From Paraburkholderia polaris (GTDB lineage: Bacteria > Pseudomonadota > Gammaproteobacteria > Burkholderiales > Burkholderiaceae), in NCBI RefSeq assembly GCF_012927345.1, contig NZ_JABBGJ010000001.1, forward strand, positions 248,001 to 312,000: 64,000 bases of DNA, read 5' to 3'. The notes beneath the pieces are model-generated. The model ran no database searches. It had not been told where the DNA came from and saw nothing but the letters and a program-made list of their open reading frames with translations. A program made the translations under genes and the position numbers. This document shows positions 1 through 10,325 of this stretch, in pieces. Numbering within the stretch: position 1 is the stretch's first letter; each line of letters begins with the position of its first letter.

Positions 1-45
1 TCGAAATGGCGAGCCGACACCCCTTGCGTCTGCACAACCCTAGGC

Positions 46-987
46 TTACCCCATGCGTTCCGACTGCGCGATCTTACGGTAGCTTTCCATCAGGTCGATC
101 ATGAACACCTGCAGGATGGTAGGGGGCACGGAAGCCCGCCGTATGATCGCGCAAAACGGCCACTGGGTGCCGAATTGATCCGGACGTATCTGGTGCATCT
201 CGCCGCGCGCGATCCATCGGGCGGCGTAGTGGGTCGGCAAAAATCCGATGTATGCCCCCGATAGAATGAGGATGGCCTGCGCCTCGATATTGTCGACGGT
301 TGCGGCGGCTTTACTCACTTTGAGCATTTGAAGGTCGTGCTGCTGCAGATAGCCTCGCGCTACAACACGGCTGGACGCGATAGCCTGTTCAAGCGTGAGA
401 TCGGTCGGCGAGCTGCGCGCGAGCGGGTGACTCTTTCCGCAATATAGGCCGTCCGGTTCGCAATAGAGATCGGTGTAGGTCAGCCCCGGCACGTGGAGCG
501 GGAAATGCCCGACGGCGATGTGCAGCCGGCCATCCAGCACACGCTCTTCCAGTTCGGCAGGCGTGCCGACGTAAACATCCAGATGCACGTCGTGCCCCCT
601 CGACACGAACGCTTGCAGCGCCTGCGGCAGCGGCGAGGCCGAGTCGGTCACCGTGTTGTCGATGATGCCCAGATACAGCTTGCCCGAGATGTGCTTTTTT
701 AGCGCGTCGGTATCCACACAGAAGCTCTCTACCGCCACCTGCAGTCGCTGCGCCGCCTCGTAAGTCGCCACGCCGTGTTCGGTCAGGCGAAATCCGCTCC
801 GCCCCCGCTCGCAAAGCTTGAGTCCCAGGCGCGTTTCGAGCGTCGTCATCTGCTCGCTGATGGTCGACTGGCTGACGTTCAGGGTCGCCTGGGCGGCGGA
901 AAAACCGCCGCACCGCACCACCGTCATGAAAACCCTCAGTAGTTTGAGGTCCACGTCCTGCAACTGGATCACGGTCGTTGCTCCCAT
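46..987 (-). CDS. LysR-family transcriptional regulator
   Basis: A 313-residue protein of normal LysR length. The winged helix-turn-helix lies at about residues 12-72 and includes the recognition stretch SQSTISEQMTTLETRLG; the rest fits a periplasmic-binding-like effector domain. The family binds DNA as a tetramer and usually controls a divergent gene in response to a small ligand. Here the divergent neighbour is the aldehyde dehydrogenase / NCS1 permease / GMC oxidoreductase operon, about 260 bp away, so it is the likely regulator of that operon; that is inference. The ATG at 987 is used; a start a few residues downstream would not change the domain. Confidence 0.9.
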   Translation of the reverse strand: MGATTVIQLQDVDLKLLRVFMTVVRCGGFSAAQATLNVSQSTISEQMTTLETRLGLKLCERGRSGFRLTEHGVATYEAAQRLQVAVESFCVDTDALKKHISGKLYLGIIDNTVTDSASPLPQALQAFVSRGHDVHLDVYVGTPAELEERVLDGRLHIAVGHFPLHVPGLTYTDLYCEPDGLYCGKSHPLARSSPTDLTLEQAIASSRVVARGYLQQHDLQMLKVSKAAATVDNIEAQAILILSGAYIGFLPTHYAARWIARGEMHQIRPDQFGTQWPFCAIIRRASVPPTILQVFMIDLMESYRKIAQSERMG

Positions 988-1250
988 TGCGCCGCTTGCT
1001 TCGGTATTCCCGATATGAACATCTGATTCACGTGATTTTTACCTCCCGACATGTCGTCCATAGTCTCCCTAAACGCCGTGTTGCCACAAGGCGCGTTTAT
1101 ATCGATGGACCCCCGGTCGTTTTTGAACGGCTGAACCTGTGGGCTACAACGCAGGATCCGTGGATAAACGTGGCAGGAACAGGCGGACCTATCGGCACGA
1201 AACCGGCCCATGAGAGGCCGAATAGCAGTCAATCCGTAAGACAGGAGACA

Positions 1251-2762
1251 ATGATGGACAAGGTCGTACAAAATTACCTGGAGAAGTTCGGCATCCGGGA
1301 AGAGACGCAGCGCTTTCTTACCAAACCGCAGAAAATGTTTATTGGCGGCGCGTGGGTGCCGCAAGACGGCCGCGAATCCTGCGCGGTACTTGAACCGTCT
1401 ACCGCGGGCGTGATCACGCACATTCCCTTGGGCACGACCGCCGATCTCGATCGAGCGGTCGAGGCTGCCCGCAAGCAATTCGACGGCGGACCGTGGCGAA
1501 AGCTCAAACCGCTTGAGCGCGAACGGCTGCTGCATCGTCTCGCCGATCTGATCGAAGCGAACGCAACGGAGTTGGCCGAGATCGAATCGATCGACGTAGG
1601 CAAGTCTGTCGCCAATGCGCGTGACGTCGACATACAAGGCACGATCGATACCTTCCGCTATTTTGCCGGCTGGGCTTCGAAACTCCACGGCCGCACGGTA
1701 GAACCCTCGCTGCCTGGTGACTATGTTGCCTACACGCGCAAGGAACCGATCGGCGTGGTCGGCGTCATCGTGCCGTGGAACTTCCCTCTGCAAACCATGG
1801 CGTGGAAAGTGGCGGCCGCGCTCGCTGCCGGTTGTACGACCGTGATCAAGCCCGCGGAACTCACGTCGCTGTCCACACTTCGCTTTGCGGAGTTAGTGCA
1901 CGAGGCCGGAATTCCGGACGGTGTGGTGAACGTCATAACGGGGCGAGGGCGTGAAATTGGCGCGGCTATGGCCGCTCATCCGGGCATCGACAAGATTACG
2001 TTCACCGGTTCCACCGAGGTCGGCCGAACGGTCGGGCAAGCGGCCGTTGGCGGCATCAAACGTATGACGCTCGAACTGGGCGGCAAGTCGCCAGTGCTGG
2101 TGCTCGAGGACGCCGACATCGAAGTGGCGGCCCAGGCTGTTGCAAACGGTGTCTTCTTCAATTCCGGACAGGTCTGCGATGCGGGCACACGGGTTTACAT
2201 CCAACGCGGTATTCACGACAAGTTCATTGGCGCGCTGATCGAGCACACGCGTAAGTTGAAGATCGCGCCAGGCCTCGATCGGGATTGCTTCATCAGCCCG
2301 CTCGTTTCCGCGCTGCAGAAGGAACGGGTCTCGTCGTATATCGAAGCCGGGCGGCGCGAGGGTGCGGAAATTGTGCACGGTGGACACGAACTGGACCGCC
2401 CAGGCTACTTCGTCGAACCGACCATCTTTACGCATTGCCACAGCGACATGAAGATTGTCCGCGAAGAAATCTTTGGACCAGTGCTGGTGACTGCCCCCTT
2501 TGACGATCTGGGCGATGCGCTGTCGCAGGCGAATGATTCGCCGTACGGTCTTGCCGCGGCGATCTATTCCAATGACCTGAACCGCGTGCACAAACTGATT
2601 CCGCAGTTGCGCGCAGGTACCGTCTACGTCAATGCCCATAGCACGATCGATCCGTCGATGCCATTCGGCGGATTCAAGGAATCCGGCTTTGGCAAAGACC
2701 TCGGCCCCGAGCAACTCGATCATCTGATGGAGAGCAAGGCGGTCTGGATCACGCTGCGCTGA
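1251..2762 (+). CDS. NAD(P)+-dependent aldehyde dehydrogenase
   Basis: A 503-residue member of the aldehyde dehydrogenase superfamily, which oxidises an aldehyde to a carboxylate with NAD(P)+. Visible motifs are VPWNFP in the cofactor domain, TFTGSTEVGR, the general-base loop LELGGKSP and the catalytic cysteine in FFNSGQVCDAGTR, then EEIFGPV and the C-terminal MPFGGFKESGFG. The frame is open further upstream, but ATG 1251 follows an ACAGGAGACA ribosome site and gives the family length. It is the first gene of an apparent operon with the permease (129 bp gap) and the GMC oxidoreductase (43 bp gap), and would act second, on the aldehyde made by the oxidoreductase. The substrate is not evident. 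Confidence 0.9.
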   Translation: MMDKVVQNYLEKFGIREETQRFLTKPQKMFIGGAWVPQDGRESCAVLEPSTAGVITHIPLGTTADLDRAVEAARKQFDGGPWRKLKPLERERLLHRLADLIEANATELAEIESIDVGKSVANARDVDIQGTIDTFRYFAGWASKLHGRTVEPSLPGDYVAYTRKEPIGVVGVIVPWNFPLQTMAWKVAAALAAGCTTVIKPAELTSLSTLRFAELVHEAGIPDGVVNVITGRGREIGAAMAAHPGIDKITFTGSTEVGRTVGQAAVGGIKRMTLELGGKSPVLVLEDADIEVAAQAVANGVFFNSGQVCDAGTRVYIQRGIHDKFIGALIEHTRKLKIAPGLDRDCFISPLVSALQKERVSSYIEAGRREGAEIVHGGHELDRPGYFVEPTIFTHCHSDMKIVREEIFGPVLVTAPFDDLGDALSQANDSPYGLAAAIYSNDLNRVHKLIPQLRAGTVYVNAHSTIDPSMPFGGFKESGFGKDLGPEQLDHLMESKAVWITLR

Positions 2763-2891
2763 ACCGTCAATGCGCCGACGGCGTCTCCAGACGAACGTGA
2801 GCGAGGCGCCACGTGACGATTGGACGCCGTGGCCAGGCATACATGCCGGGTCAAACCTATTCCATCAACCTCTCATTGCTGCCAGGGGTAC

Positions 2892-4418
2892 ATGATGCAA
2901 GTAACAGACGAAGCAGTTAAAAGCACGGTAGTCAGCGTCGAGCACGGCGCTATTGAAGGTCATTCAATCGATTTTATTCCGGATAACGAAAGAACGGACA
3001 GGTTATCCAGGCAAGGGCCGTTCTGGTTTCTGGGTAATTTCACGTTCTTTACCATGACCATTGGCTTTGTCGGTCCCAGCATTGGCCTGAGTGCGCTGTG
3101 GACCACCATAGCCGGCACGCTCGGCATCATGTTCGGCACCTTGTTCATGGCCTTTCACGGCTCGCAGGGACCGCATCTCGGCTTGCCGCAGATGATCCAG
3201 TCGAGAGCGCAATTCGGTTATCGCGGGGTCATTGTGGTCCTGTTGGCGACACTATTCGTGTTTGCTGGATTCAATATCGTCAACCTCGTGCTGATGATGC
3301 AAGGTCTCAAATCATTGTTCAATTGGGACCCCGTCAAGGTGGCGTTGGCAGTGACCGTGCCGGCTTCGGTTCTGGCGATTCTCGGCCATGACTGGATGCA
3401 CCGCAGTTTCAAATGGGCGTTGTATCTGTCGATTCCCCTTTACGGCCTGGTCACCGTGGCCGTCCTGATGCACTGGGTGCCCGACTTGCCGCTCGCCGCC
3501 GCTGCACCGGGCGCGGCACCGATGCCGCCGCTGGGCTTCAACTGGATTGCATTCATTGCGCAATTCGCAGCAGCCGCCAGCTACAACATCGCTTACGCAC
3601 CCTACGTCTCCGACTATTCGCGCTACCTGCCGAAAAACACGCCGAGCGGCAAGCTGATCGCGGCGGTGTTCCTGGGCGCATCGCTGTCGGGCGCGTGGAT
3701 GATCGCGATTGGGGGCTGGCTCGCGGACCATCTGCATGCAACCGATGTACTGGTCGCATTGAATCAGGTAGGCAACGATCTCGCGCCGGGCTTGGGAAGC
3801 GTGGTGGTTGCCGTCACGATCCTGGCGTTTCTGCCGGTGATCGCGATGAACATCTATAGCGCCAAATTGACAACCATCACGGCAGTTGATTCGTTCCGGA
3901 AAGTCCAGCCGACTCCGAGGACGCGCATTCTGGCGATTTTCTTCGTGGTGATCCTTCAGCTCGGCGTGGCCCTGAGCATCTATACCTCGGGTAAGGGTCT
4001 CTCCGTCCTGAATATTTACCTCGTCGTCATGCTGTATTTTCTGGTGCCCTGGACCGCGGTCAATCTGACGGACTACTTTTTCGTCCGCAAGGGGCGCTAT
4101 GCGATTCCGCACTTCTTCATACCTGACAACAACCTGTACGGCAAATGGGGCGCGCGCGGTTTGCTGGCCTACGCGATCGGCTTTGCCTCGATGATCCCGT
4201 TCTTCTGCGTTCTCGACGGATCAAACGAAGTGTATGTCGGCCCGTTTGCCCGTGCGATGGGCAGCGTCGATCTGGCCTGGCTGGTCGGTCTGTTCGTCTC
4301 GGGCATCGCCTATTACGTGTTGTCGCGCTCGCTCGATCTGAAGTACGAAGCAAAGGTCATCGCCCAGATCGAGAAGACGTCACCGCAATACACCACCGGC
4401 GACAAGCGTCGCTATTGA
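2892..4418 (+). CDS. NCS1-family permease (cytosine/purine/vitamin-type transporter)
   Basis: A 508-residue inner-membrane protein with about twelve hydrophobic segments. It has the N-terminal hallmark of the nucleobase:cation symporter-1 family: [12 protein letters not shown], then an Asn/Gly-rich region and [13 protein letters not shown]. The segment [21 protein letters not shown] corresponds to the transport core. NCS1 carriers import nucleobases, hydantoins, allantoin, pyridoxine or thiamine. ATG 2892 sits behind CCAGGGG; 2895 is also possible. Lying between an aldehyde dehydrogenase and a GMC oxidoreductase, it probably imports the alcohol those enzymes oxidise. Confidence 0.85.
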   Translation: MMQVTDEAVKSTVVSVEHGAIEGHSIDFIPDNERTDRLSRQGPFWFLGNFTFFTMTIGFVGPSIGLSALWTTIAGTLGIMFGTLFMAFHGSQGPHLGLPQMIQSRAQFGYRGVIVVLLATLFVFAGFNIVNLVLMMQGLKSLFNWDPVKVALAVTVPASVLAILGHDWMHRSFKWALYLSIPLYGLVTVAVLMHWVPDLPLAAAAPGAAPMPPLGFNWIAFIAQFAAAASYNIAYAPYVSDYSRYLPKNTPSGKLIAAVFLGASLSGAWMIAIGGWLADHLHATDVLVALNQVGNDLAPGLGSVVVAVTILAFLPVIAMNIYSAKLTTITAVDSFRKVQPTPRTRILAIFFVVILQLGVALSIYTSGKGLSVLNIYLVVMLYFLVPWTAVNLTDYFFVRKGRYAIPHFFIPDNNLYGKWGARGLLAYAIGFASMIPFFCVLDGSNEVYVGPFARAMGSVDLAWLVGLFVSGIAYYVLSRSLDLKYEAKVIAQIEKTSPQYTTGDKRRY

Positions 4419-4461
4419 TCCACAGACGAACTCGTCAAGATCCAGAAAGCAGGTAAATATC

Positions 4462-6153
4462 ATGGTTACCGAGCAATTCGATTACATCATTGTGGGCGCC
4501 GGATCGGCCGGATGTGTATTGGCCAACCGGCTCACCGAGGACCCGGCGGTCCGTGTTCTGGTACTGGAATACGGCGGCAGCGATCGCAGCGTCATCATTC
4601 AGATGCCGAGCGCGTTTTCGATGCCGATGAATACGTCCAAGTACAACTGGCGTTATCAGACTGCCCCCGAAGCGCATCTGAATGGCCGCCAGTTGCACTG
4701 CCCACGCGGCAAGGTGCTGGGAGGCTCATCGTCGATCAACGGCCTCGTCTATATTCGCGGCCACGCGTGCGACTTCGATGAATGGGAGGAACTCGGCGCG
4801 CGAGGCTGGGGTTATCGAAACTGTTTGCCCTATTTCCGGCGCGCGGAGAGCTACAAGTTTGGTGGCGACGAGTACCGGGGCGCGGAGGGACCGCTGTCCA
4901 CCAACAACGGCAATAACATGGCGAATCCGCTGTATGGTGCGTGGATCGAGGCGGGGGCAGAAGCCGGATACATCAAGACGGAGGACTGCAATGGTCATAT
5001 GCAGGAAGGCTTCGGCGCGATGCATATGACCGTCAAGGATGGGGTGCGCTGGTCGACCGCCAATGCCTACTTGCGCCCTGCAATGAAGCGGCCGAATCTG
5101 ACCGTCGTGACGAATGCGATGACACGTCACGTGATTCTCGAGGGCAAGCGTGCCGTTGGGGTCGCATACGATCAAGGCGGACGCACGCATGTCGCGCGCT
5201 GCCGTTCGGAAGTATTGATCGCCTCCGGACCGATCGGCTCGCCGCACTTGCTGCAACGTTCCGGCATCGGGCCGGCCGACGTACTGCGCAAGGCGGGGAT
5301 CGAGGTCCGGCACCACCTGCCCGGAGTCGGCGAGAACCTCCAGGATCACGCGGAAATCTATATCCAGTACGCGTGCAAGGAGCCCGTCACGCTTAACGCC
5401 AAAATGGATCCGTTCAGCAAATTCATGATTGGGCTGCGCTGGCTCTTGTTCAAGGATGGCCTGGGCGCCAGCAACCATTTCGAGGCGGGCGGATTCATCC
5501 GCTCCGAAGTCGGTTTGCGCTGGCCGGACATTCAATTCCATTTCTTGCCGGCCGCCATGCGCTATGACGGCGACAAGCCGTTCAAAGGGCACGGATTCAT
5601 GGTGCTGACCGGGCCCAACAAGCCGAAGAGCCGAGGCCACGTGCGAGCGGTGTCGGCCGACCCCTATACGCATCCGGAGATCCGCTTCAACTACCTGGAT
5701 CGGGAAGAGGACCGCGAGGGATTTCGACGCTGCGTGCGCTTGACCCGGGAAATCATCGGGCAGCCGGCGATGGACCGCTTCCGTGACGTCGAACTCGCTC
5801 CTGGGCCGGACGTGCAAACGGATGAACAAATCGATGCCTTCGTCAGGGCGAACCTTGAAAGTACGATGCATCCGTGCGGCTCGTGTCGCATGGGGGAGGA
5901 CGACATGGCCGTGGTCGATTCCGAGTTGCGGGTTCGCGGCATCGAAGGTCTGCGAGTGATCGATTCATCTGTTTTCCCGACCGAACCCAATGGCAATCTG
6001 AATGCGCCGACGATCATGCTCGCGGAACGCGCATCGGATCTGGTCCGCGCGATGTCTATGTTGCCCGCGTCGGATGCCGACGTGGGTCTGGCCGAGGGAT
6101 GGGAGACGCGGCAACGCACGCATGCGCCAGCGCGAGATGTGTCTATCGGGTAA
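4462..6153 (+). CDS. GMC-family FAD-dependent oxidoreductase (choline dehydrogenase-like)
   Basis: A 563-residue flavoprotein of the glucose-methanol-choline family. The N-terminal dinucleotide-binding fold is [17 protein letters not shown] at residues 7-23. The GMC signature around [20 protein letters not shown] is present, as is the substrate-domain end HPCGSCRMG with [14 protein letters not shown]. The family oxidises a primary alcohol to an aldehyde using FAD. Here it would feed the aldehyde dehydrogenase encoded two genes upstream. The last 35 or so residues, after the normal GMC end, are low in similarity to anything recognised. The substrate cannot be read from sequence; pyridoxine 4-oxidase and thiamine oxidase are GMC enzymes that would match an NCS1 importer. 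Confidence 0.88.
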   Translation: MVTEQFDYIIVGAGSAGCVLANRLTEDPAVRVLVLEYGGSDRSVIIQMPSAFSMPMNTSKYNWRYQTAPEAHLNGRQLHCPRGKVLGGSSSINGLVYIRGHACDFDEWEELGARGWGYRNCLPYFRRAESYKFGGDEYRGAEGPLSTNNGNNMANPLYGAWIEAGAEAGYIKTEDCNGHMQEGFGAMHMTVKDGVRWSTANAYLRPAMKRPNLTVVTNAMTRHVILEGKRAVGVAYDQGGRTHVARCRSEVLIASGPIGSPHLLQRSGIGPADVLRKAGIEVRHHLPGVGENLQDHAEIYIQYACKEPVTLNAKMDPFSKFMIGLRWLLFKDGLGASNHFEAGGFIRSEVGLRWPDIQFHFLPAAMRYDGDKPFKGHGFMVLTGPNKPKSRGHVRAVSADPYTHPEIRFNYLDREEDREGFRRCVRLTREIIGQPAMDRFRDVELAPGPDVQTDEQIDAFVRANLESTMHPCGSCRMGEDDMAVVDSELRVRGIEGLRVIDSSVFPTEPNGNLNAPTIMLAERASDLVRAMSMLPASDADVGLAEGWETRQRTHAPARDVSIG

Positions 6154-6311
6154 CGGGTCGCTCCGGCGCCGCCGTTGCCAGGGCCACGCATTGCTGTGCA
6201 AGGACATCGGTTGGATCGACCAGGCGCACGCGTGCGCCGGATCATCCAATGTCATCAGCGATGGCGTGTGCCTCGAAATGAGTGTGTGATGCTACGGCGG
6301 CGTGACGCTGC

Positions 6312-7229
6312 TCAATCTCCATCAGCCCGATCCCACGGCGGCACACCGCCAAACGCATCGGCCAGGAAATCGATCATTGCGCGTATCTTGGCACTCAAGT
6401 GCCGACGACTTGGGTACAACGCAAGTACGTCGATGTCGGGCAAGCGATACTCAGGCAATACCTGAACGAGCTTGCCAGCGCGCAGGTCGTTGCCGATCAG
6501 AAACGTGGGTTGCCAGATCACGCCTTGCCCAGCGAGCGCCGCTGCGCGTGCTGTATCGCCATTGTTGGTATGCATGTGACAGTTGACCTTCACGGCGTGA
6601 GCCTTGCGCTCAGTGTCGATTAGTTGCCACTCGTCGCCGGTGGCCGCATAGGAGTAGCCGATGCATCGATGCTCGATCAAGTCCGCTGGCGCTGCGGGGT
6701 ATCCGCAACGCGCCAGATAGTCTGGCGACGCGCACAGGATGTTTCTCGATGTCGCCAGCTTGCGGGCGGCGTGGCTAGTCGAACCGGCGCGTGAGATGCG
6801 AATGGCGAGGTCGTAGCCTTCGTCGACGATATCGACGACGCGGTCAATCAGCGCAACGTCGAGTTCCACCTCGGGATATTTCCGCATGAACTCGGGCCAT
6901 AGCGGCGCGAGGTGCAGAATCCCGAAGCTCACCGGCGCATTGATGCGCAGTCGGCCGCGCGGTTCGACCGACGCAGATGACACGAGCCCCTCAGTCTCGG
7001 CGACGTCGTCGAGGATAGATTTGCAGCGGGCGTAAAAGGTCTCGCCGCCCTCGGTGAGAGAAAGCCTGCGTGAGGTGCGATTCAGCAGGCGTGTGCCGAG
7101 ATGTGCTTCCAACTCGTTCACGTAGCGCGTCACGTTGGCGGGCGATGTTTCGAGCGCATCGGCTGCGCGCGTGAAGCTGCCGCGGCTCACCACGGTCACG
7201 AAGACTTCAAAAGCGCGCAGCCGATCCAT
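6312..7229 (-). CDS. LysR-family transcriptional regulator (CrgA-like type)
   Basis: A 305-residue LysR protein starting MDRLRAFEVFVTVV, with the helix-turn-helix in residues 3-60 (SFTRAADALETSPANVTRYV) and the effector domain downstream (PRGRLRINAPVSFG). This N-terminus is typical of the large proteobacterial subgroup often found divergent from short-chain dehydrogenases or quinone reductases. It is divergent from the SDR gene that begins 140 bp away, so it likely controls that gene. The effector is unknown. Confidence 0.9.
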   Translation of the reverse strand: MDRLRAFEVFVTVVSRGSFTRAADALETSPANVTRYVNELEAHLGTRLLNRTSRRLSLTEGGETFYARCKSILDDVAETEGLVSSASVEPRGRLRINAPVSFGILHLAPLWPEFMRKYPEVELDVALIDRVVDIVDEGYDLAIRISRAGSTSHAARKLATSRNILCASPDYLARCGYPAAPADLIEHRCIGYSYAATGDEWQLIDTERKAHAVKVNCHMHTNNGDTARAAALAGQGVIWQPTFLIGNDLRAGKLVQVLPEYRLPDIDVLALYPSRRHLSAKIRAMIDFLADAFGGVPPWDRADGD

Positions 7230-7368
7230 GTCCCGCTCCGATCATTCACAAATGCTGAATGATATACCCATGTTTTGTGCCTTTCTGCCTCTGCGGCTGA
7301 AGCCTATATTGCTTCCCATGGACCAAGGCATTGGGCACTGGCCAGCAAACTGCAGCAGGAGATTGAAC

Positions 7369-8133
7369 ATGCAACGCTTAACAGGAAAAGTCGCCATCGT
7401 GACTGGCGCCAGTGCGGGAATTGGCCGCGCCACCGCAAAACTGTTCGCCGCAGAAGGCGCAAAAGTGGTGATCGCAGCGCGCCGTGAAGCTGAACTTGAA
7501 ACGCTCGCTGCCGAGATCGTTAGCGAAGGTGGTGAGGCCGCGTTTCTGGCGGGCGACGTGCAGTCAGAGGACTTCTCGAAAGCGCTGGTCGCGCTTGCCG
7601 TTAGCCGCTTCGGCCGTCTTGACATCGCCTATAACAATGCCGGCACGCTGGGCGAAATGGGTCCGACCACGGGCGTGTCAGAGGCAGGCTGGTCGGCCGC
7701 ATTGGCGACCAATCTGACGAGCGCTTTTTTGGGCGCGAAGCACCAGATTCCCGAAATGCTGAAGCAAGGCGGTGGATCAATCATCTTCACGTCAACGTTC
7801 GTCGGCTACTCGTTCGCATTCCCGGGCACGGCGGCATACGCTGCGAGCAAGGCCGGATTGATTGGTTTGACGCAGGCGCTCGCAGCGGAGTATGGACCGC
7901 AAGGTGTGCGCGTCAACGCCATTCTGCCCGGCGCGGTGGACACGCCGATGTATCGCGACATGAACGACACCGCCGAATCGCAGGCCTTCGTGACCGGGTT
8001 GCACGCGCTCAAGCGGGTCGCACGGCCGGAAGAACTCGCCCGCTCGGTGCTTTATCTCGCGTCCGATGACTCGTCCTTTGTGACCGGTACCGCTTCGCTA
8101 GTCGATGGCGGCGCGTCGATTACACGGACGTGA
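7369..8133 (+). CDS. Short-chain dehydrogenase/reductase
   Basis: A 254-residue classical SDR. The NAD(P)-binding motif TGASAGIG is near residues 12-19, NNAG follows the fourth strand, and the catalytic Tyr-Lys pair is in AAYAASKAGL. The C-terminal end (SSFVTGTASLVDGGASITR) is typical of the FabG-like group. The frame is open from 7135, but ATG 7369 behind GCAGGAGATT gives the standard length. It is divergent from a LysR gene. Substrate unknown; it is probably an NAD(P)H-dependent oxidoreductase of a carbonyl or alcohol. Confidence 0.9.
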   Translation: MQRLTGKVAIVTGASAGIGRATAKLFAAEGAKVVIAARREAELETLAAEIVSEGGEAAFLAGDVQSEDFSKALVALAVSRFGRLDIAYNNAGTLGEMGPTTGVSEAGWSAALATNLTSAFLGAKHQIPEMLKQGGGSIIFTSTFVGYSFAFPGTAAYAASKAGLIGLTQALAAEYGPQGVRVNAILPGAVDTPMYRDMNDTAESQAFVTGLHALKRVARPEELARSVLYLASDDSSFVTGTASLVDGGASITRT

Positions 8134-8263
8134 GTCTGTTGGCGGCGTCTAACGTCGAAGACACTTTGTTTTGAAGAGATCGTCGACGGGGGCTGGCTAC
8201 GCTTCGTCGACGTCAACGTCTTGAGCCGCAGGTTCTAGATGCCCAGATCCGTTGCGATACGAA

Positions 8264-8845
8264 TCACGGGTTTTCCGCCAGCAACGCTTTGATCTTCGCC
8301 TCGGTCTGTTCGTAGTCACCTTCGCCAAAGTGCGTGTAGACCACGTGTCCTTTCTTGTCGACGAGATAAAACGCAGGCCAATACTGGTTGTCGTAGGCAC
8401 GCCACGTTGCGTAGCTATTGTCCTGCGCTACGGGGAACGTAATGTCAAAGCGCTTGATCGCTGTTTTGACGTTGTCCGTGTTGCCCTCGAACGGATACTC
8501 GGGCGTGTGGACGCCAACCACCACCAGACCCTGGTCCTTGTATTTCTGATTCCAGGTTTTGACGTAGGGCAGCACGTGGATGCAGTTGATACAGGTGTAG
8601 GTCCAGAAATCGACCAGTACAACCTTGCCCCGCAACTGCTGCATGGTCAGGGGATCGCTATTGAGCCATTTGTCGATGCCGGCGAATTCCGGCGCGGTAG
8701 TGCTTTTGTTGGCCTGGTTTGCAGCGGGACTTGCGGCAGCGCTGGCCGCAGGACTTGTAACGAGCGTAGCAATTGCGGCGGCGCTGGCTGCCACGGTTGC
8801 AGCGAACAGGGCGACGGTAGCGGTGGTTTTGAGTCGGGAGAGCAT
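8264..8845 (-). CDS. Exported thioredoxin-like (redoxin/TlpA-type) protein
   Basis: A 193-residue protein with an N-terminal signal peptide or membrane anchor (residues 1-35, Ala/Val-rich) followed by a thioredoxin fold. The redox motif is C-I-N-C in FWTYTCINCIHVLPYV. This variant is known from DipZ C-terminal domains and related AhpC/TSA-like periplasmic redoxins, which reduce or oxidise exported protein thiols. ATG 8845 was chosen over the longer frame because AAAGGA lies just upstream and the signal peptide begins there. No cytochrome-biogenesis gene is adjacent, so the partner is unknown. Confidence 0.85.
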   Translation of the reverse strand: MLSRLKTTATVALFAATVAASAAAIATLVTSPAASAAASPAANQANKSTTAPEFAGIDKWLNSDPLTMQQLRGKVVLVDFWTYTCINCIHVLPYVKTWNQKYKDQGLVVVGVHTPEYPFEGNTDNVKTAIKRFDITFPVAQDNSYATWRAYDNQYWPAFYLVDKKGHVVYTHFGEGDYEQTEAKIKALLAENP

Positions 8846-9086
8846 GTCAGCGTCCTTTCGTGAAAGGGAATATCTGGGCGTAGACCTGGACCTGGCGCCG
8901 GGTATTCCAGTGGTGAGCATGCCTGCATTGGAACGCCCGTTCGTATCTGGCTTGTGTCGCCGAGGCGGCGCGGGTGCAATGTTTTGTGTCAGGGGAATGC
9001 CCAGATACATTGCGATACAAAGCGGCGCGCTTATTGGGCTATAAAGCAGGGGCTATAAAGCAGCCATCCCTACCGCGGAGCGCTAC

Positions 9087-9458
9087 ATGAGTACCGAACT
9101 GTTGCAAGGGTCCTGTCATTGCGGGACCGTGAAATTTGAAGTCCGTACCGCCGTCGTCCCCGCTGGGCGTTGCAATTGCAGCCTGTGCCGGCGCAAGGGC
9201 GCGCTGATGACGCCACCGTTCGCCGCGGGCGAACTGAAGATCCTGCAAGGTGAGGAAGAGCTGACGCTCTACCAGTTCAATACGCGCACGGCAAAGCACT
9301 ACTTCTGCAAGCATTGCGGTATTTATCCGTTCCACCAGACGCGTAAGGATCCCCAGTTGTGGCGGGTCAACATCGGTTGCCTCGCGGGCGTTGACCCGTA
9401 TACGCTGGAGGCCAGTGTTGCCAATGGCGCCAGCCTGCCCGTCGTGGAGGACGCATGA
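9087..9458 (+). CDS. GFA-family (CENP-V/GFA domain) zinc protein
   Basis: A 123-residue protein with the cysteine pattern of the glutathione-dependent formaldehyde-activating family: GSCHCGTVKFEV, then CNCSLCRRKG, then FCKHCGIYPFHQTR. These cysteines bind zinc. The family is named after Gfa, but most members have no proven activity. The gene has no evident operon partner except the tiny frame that overlaps its stop codon; the two-component system follows 120 bp downstream. Confidence 0.88.
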   Translation: MSTELLQGSCHCGTVKFEVRTAVVPAGRCNCSLCRRKGALMTPPFAAGELKILQGEEELTLYQFNTRTAKHYFCKHCGIYPFHQTRKDPQLWRVNIGCLAGVDPYTLEASVANGASLPVVEDA

Positions 9459-9577
9459 GACGGCTCATGGCGATTCTCGCCTTCCTGGCGAGCGGCTTGG
9501 CAGCAGAACTGGCGCACCCCGTGCATTGTTCGCTGGTCAACGTAAGCCGGGTGCGAGTCAAGCGTCGAAAGGATTGA
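9455..9577 (+). CDS. Possible 40-residue signal-peptide-like microprotein
   Basis: A 40-codon frame whose ATG overlaps the stop of the GFA gene (ATGA at 9455-9458), which would allow translational coupling. The product starts MRRLMAILAFLASGLAAELA, a good signal peptide or single membrane helix, and ends in a basic tail. It stops 7 bp before the response-regulator start. It could be a small regulator of the two-component system or just a chance frame. No homologue was recognised. Confidence 0.3.
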   Translation: MRRLMAILAFLASGLAAELAHPVHCSLVNVSRVRVKRRKD

Positions 9578-9584
9578 TCCATTG

Positions 9585-10325
9585 ATGGAAAACACCGACC
9601 ACGTGCTGATCGTCGACGACGATCGCGGCATCCGTGAATTGCTCGCAACCTATCTCGAGAAGAACGGCATGCGCGTTTCGTTAGCCGCCAACGGCCGGCA
9701 GATGCGCACGATCCTCGAGCAGGGCGCGCCTGATCTGATCGTGCTGGATTTGATGCTGCCCGGCGAAGACGGACTCGTGCTGTGCCGGGAATTGCGCGCC
9801 GGCAAGTTCCGCTCCGTGCCGGTATTGATGCTGACCGCCCGCAGCGAAGAGGCGGATCGCATTGTCGGGCTGGAAATGGGCGCTGATGATTACCTATCCA
9901 AACCGTTTGCGGTGCGCGAACTGCTGGCACGCATCCGCTCCGTGCTGCGCCGCGCGCGCATGCTGCCACCCGGCATGCAGGTGACGGAAACCGCGCCGAT
10001 GATCGGCTTCGGCGACTGGCGGCTCGACACCACCGCGCGTCATCTGCTCGACGCCGAGGGCACGATGGTGGCCCTGAGTGGGGCGGAATACCGCTTGCTG
10101 CGCGTGTTCCTCGATCATCCACAGCGCGTGCTCACGCGGGATCAACTGCTCAATCTGACCCAGGGCCGCCAGGCCGATCCGTTCGACCGCTCGATCGATC
10201 TGCTGGTCAGCCGCCTGCGGCAGCGCCTGCAGGATGTGGCGCGCGAACCGCGTTACATCAAGACGCTTCGAAGTGAAGGCTATGTGTTCTCGGCGGCCGT
10301 GACCATGATCGAAGCCAATCCATGA
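9585..10325 (+). CDS. OmpR-family response regulator
   Basis: A 246-residue two-domain regulator. The receiver domain (residues 1-120) has the acidic pair DDD near residue 11, the phospho-acceptor Asp near 54 in LIVLDLMLPGEDG, and the KPF lysine. The C-terminal winged helix (about 145-240) contains LSGAEYRLLRVFLDHP and DRSIDLLVSRLRQRL. A TTG lies one codon upstream, but the ATG at 9585 is preferred. Its stop overlaps the start of the sensor kinase (ATGA), so the two are translationally coupled. OmpR-type regulators bind direct repeats one helical turn apart; such a repeat lies at 11717. Confidence 0.93.
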   Translation: MENTDHVLIVDDDRGIRELLATYLEKNGMRVSLAANGRQMRTILEQGAPDLIVLDLMLPGEDGLVLCRELRAGKFRSVPVLMLTARSEEADRIVGLEMGADDYLSKPFAVRELLARIRSVLRRARMLPPGMQVTETAPMIGFGDWRLDTTARHLLDAEGTMVALSGAEYRLLRVFLDHPQRVLTRDQLLNLTQGRQADPFDRSIDLLVSRLRQRLQDVAREPRYIKTLRSEGYVFSAAVTMIEANP

